Shown in pieces: positions 62,701-64,000 of a stretch of 64,000 bases of DNA (position 1 is its first letter; each line of letters starts with the position of its first letter). Below the pieces are notes generated by a model, which searched no databases, was not told where the DNA came from, and worked only from the letters and a program-made list of their open reading frames with translations. The position numbers and the translations under genes are program-made. Origin of the DNA: Liolophura sinensis (taxonomy: Eukaryota > Mollusca > Polyplacophora > Chitonida > Chitonidae); contig NC_088303.1 in NCBI RefSeq assembly GCF_032854445.1, forward strand, positions 2,365,501-2,429,500. The letters are read 5' to 3'.

Positions 62701-64000
62701 ACCAATCAGGCTATTGTATATAACCCACAGATGTACGCAGTCAGTGGTACCAGTCAGGCTATTGCGTATAACCCACAGATGTACGCAGTCATTGGTACCA
62801 GTCAGGCTATTGTATATAACCCACAGATGTACACAGTCAGTGGCACCAATCAGGCTATTGTATATAACCCACAGATGTACACAGTCAGTGGTACCAGTCA
62901 GGCTATTGTATATAACCCACAGATGTACGCAGTCAGTGGCACCAGTCAGGCTATTGTATATAACCCACAGATGTACGCAGTCAGTGGCACCAGTCAGGCT
63001 ATTGTATATAACCCACAGATGTACGCAGTCAGTGGTACCAGTCAGGCTATGGTATATAACCCAGGGATGTACGCAGTCTGTGGTACCAGTCAGGCTGTTA
63101 TATATAACCCACAGATGTACGCATTCAGTGGTACCAGTCAGGCTGTTGTATATAACCCACAGATGTACGCAGTCAGTGGTACCAGTCAGGCTGTTATATA
63201 TAACCCACGGATGTAGGCTGTCAGTGGTACCAGTCAGGCTGTTGTATATAACCCAGGGATGTATTCAGTCAGTGGTACCAATCAGGCTATTGCATATAAC
63301 CCACAGATGTACGCAGTCAGTGGTACCAGTCAGGCTATTGTATATAACCCACAGATGTAGGCAGTCAGTGGTACCAGTCAGTCTATTGTATATAACCCAC
63401 AGATGTAAGCAGTCAGTGGTACCAGTTAGGCTATTGTATATAACCCACAGATGTACACAGTCAGTGGTACCAGTCAGGTTATTGTATATAACCCACAGAT
63501 GTACTCAGTCAGTGGTACCAGTAAGGCTATTGTATATAACCCACAGATGTACGCAGTCAGCGGTACCAGTCAGGCTATTGTATATAACCCACAGATGTAC
63601 GCAGTCAGCGGTACCAATCAGGCTATTGTCTATAACCCACAGATGTACGCAGTCATTGGCACCAATTAGGCTATTATATATAACCCAGAGATGTACACAG
63701 TCAGTAGCACCAGTCAGGTTATTGTATATAACCCACAGATTTACACAGTCATTGGCACCAATTAGGCTATTATATATAACTCAAAGGCGTACGCAGTCAG
63801 TAGCACCAGTCAGGCTATTGTATATAACCCACAGATGTACGCAGCCAGTGGTACCAGTCAAGCTATTGTATATAACCCACAGATGTACGTAGTCAGCGGT
63901 ACCAGTCAGGCTATTGTATATAACCCACAGATGTACACAGTCAGTGGTAACAGTCAGGCAGTTATATATAACCCATGGATGTAGGCAGTCAGTGGTACCA
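56712..64000 (+). other. CTU2: CTU2 intron 13, open at the window edge
   Basis: After about 350 bases of unique DNA the intron is 48-bp array up to the last base. The expected terminal CTU2 exon was not found before the array; a candidate open stretch after 56811 does not resemble the family C-terminus. Confidence 0.8.
57058..64000. repeat. 48-bp minisatellite, about 144 units, running off the window
   Basis: The unit is GTACGCAGTCAGTGGTACCA plus GTCAGGCTATTGTATATAAC plus CCACAGAT. The period is 16 codons, so frames stay open for hundreds of codons on both strands (669 and 483 codons minus; 561, 542, 446 and 436 plus). They encode only a 16-residue repeat such as MYAVSGTSQAIVYNPQ. Variant units recur at 576 bp (12 units; 58634 and 59210), and a block of about 1 kb recurs at an offset of 3,026 bp. 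Confidence 0.97.

Noticed and set aside
57062-63892. Very long open frames on both strands (669 and 483 codons minus; up to 561 plus) with a 16-residue repeat
   Set aside because: The 48-bp unit is a multiple of three, so any frame without a stop in the unit stays open. Frames end at random variant units or at the 2-base insertion; several frames overlap.

Overview
This is eukaryotic, AT-rich genomic DNA: spliced genes with GT-AG introns, microsatellites, tRNA-derived SINEs and very large minisatellites. Two SINE families occur, one ending near TGAAATATTCTTGAGTAC and one ending near ATGACTGAAAAATTGTTAAG. Both resemble elements I associate with molluscs and related marine lophotrochozoans. I infer a marine mollusc or close relative, but the sequence alone does not fix the species.

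Layout. From 1 to about 23.3 kb there is mostly noncoding DNA with small tandem arrays, SINE fragments and a large hairpin. Four exon-like blocks at 3.06, 6.82, 8.15 and 9.54 kb are phase-compatible and may be the 3' end of an unidentified plus-strand gene with two alternative last exons (low confidence). From 23.48 to 28.84 kb lies a complete four-exon gene for CYHR1 (ZTRAF1), a RING plus TRAF-type zinc-finger protein, with CCAAT, CRE and E-box motifs just upstream. From 34.60 kb to the right edge and beyond lies CTU2, the cytosolic tRNA 2-thiolation subunit, on the same strand. Thirteen CTU2 exons (about 420 residues) can be placed by codon phase and family resemblance; the terminal exon is not in the window.

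The striking feature is the CTU2 locus itself. Eight of its thirteen visible introns carry different minisatellites with units of about 15, 22, 29/21, 37, 46/47, 46, 48 and 116 bp. Together they fill roughly 17 kb of the 29 kb from the CTU2 start to the window edge. CYHR1 next door has none. The long open frames in these arrays, up to 910 codons, arise from repeat units that are multiples of three or lack stops; I do not regard them as genes. CTU2 exon 12 has either a one-base homopolymer frameshift or an alternative acceptor that restores phase.

The two identified genes are not known to act together. CTU2 works with CTU1 in cytosolic tRNA wobble-uridine thiolation; CYHR1 is a poorly characterised zinc-finger protein. 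Their adjacency looks like ordinary gene order. I found no mobile-element protein genes, rRNA, intact tRNA or CRISPR array.
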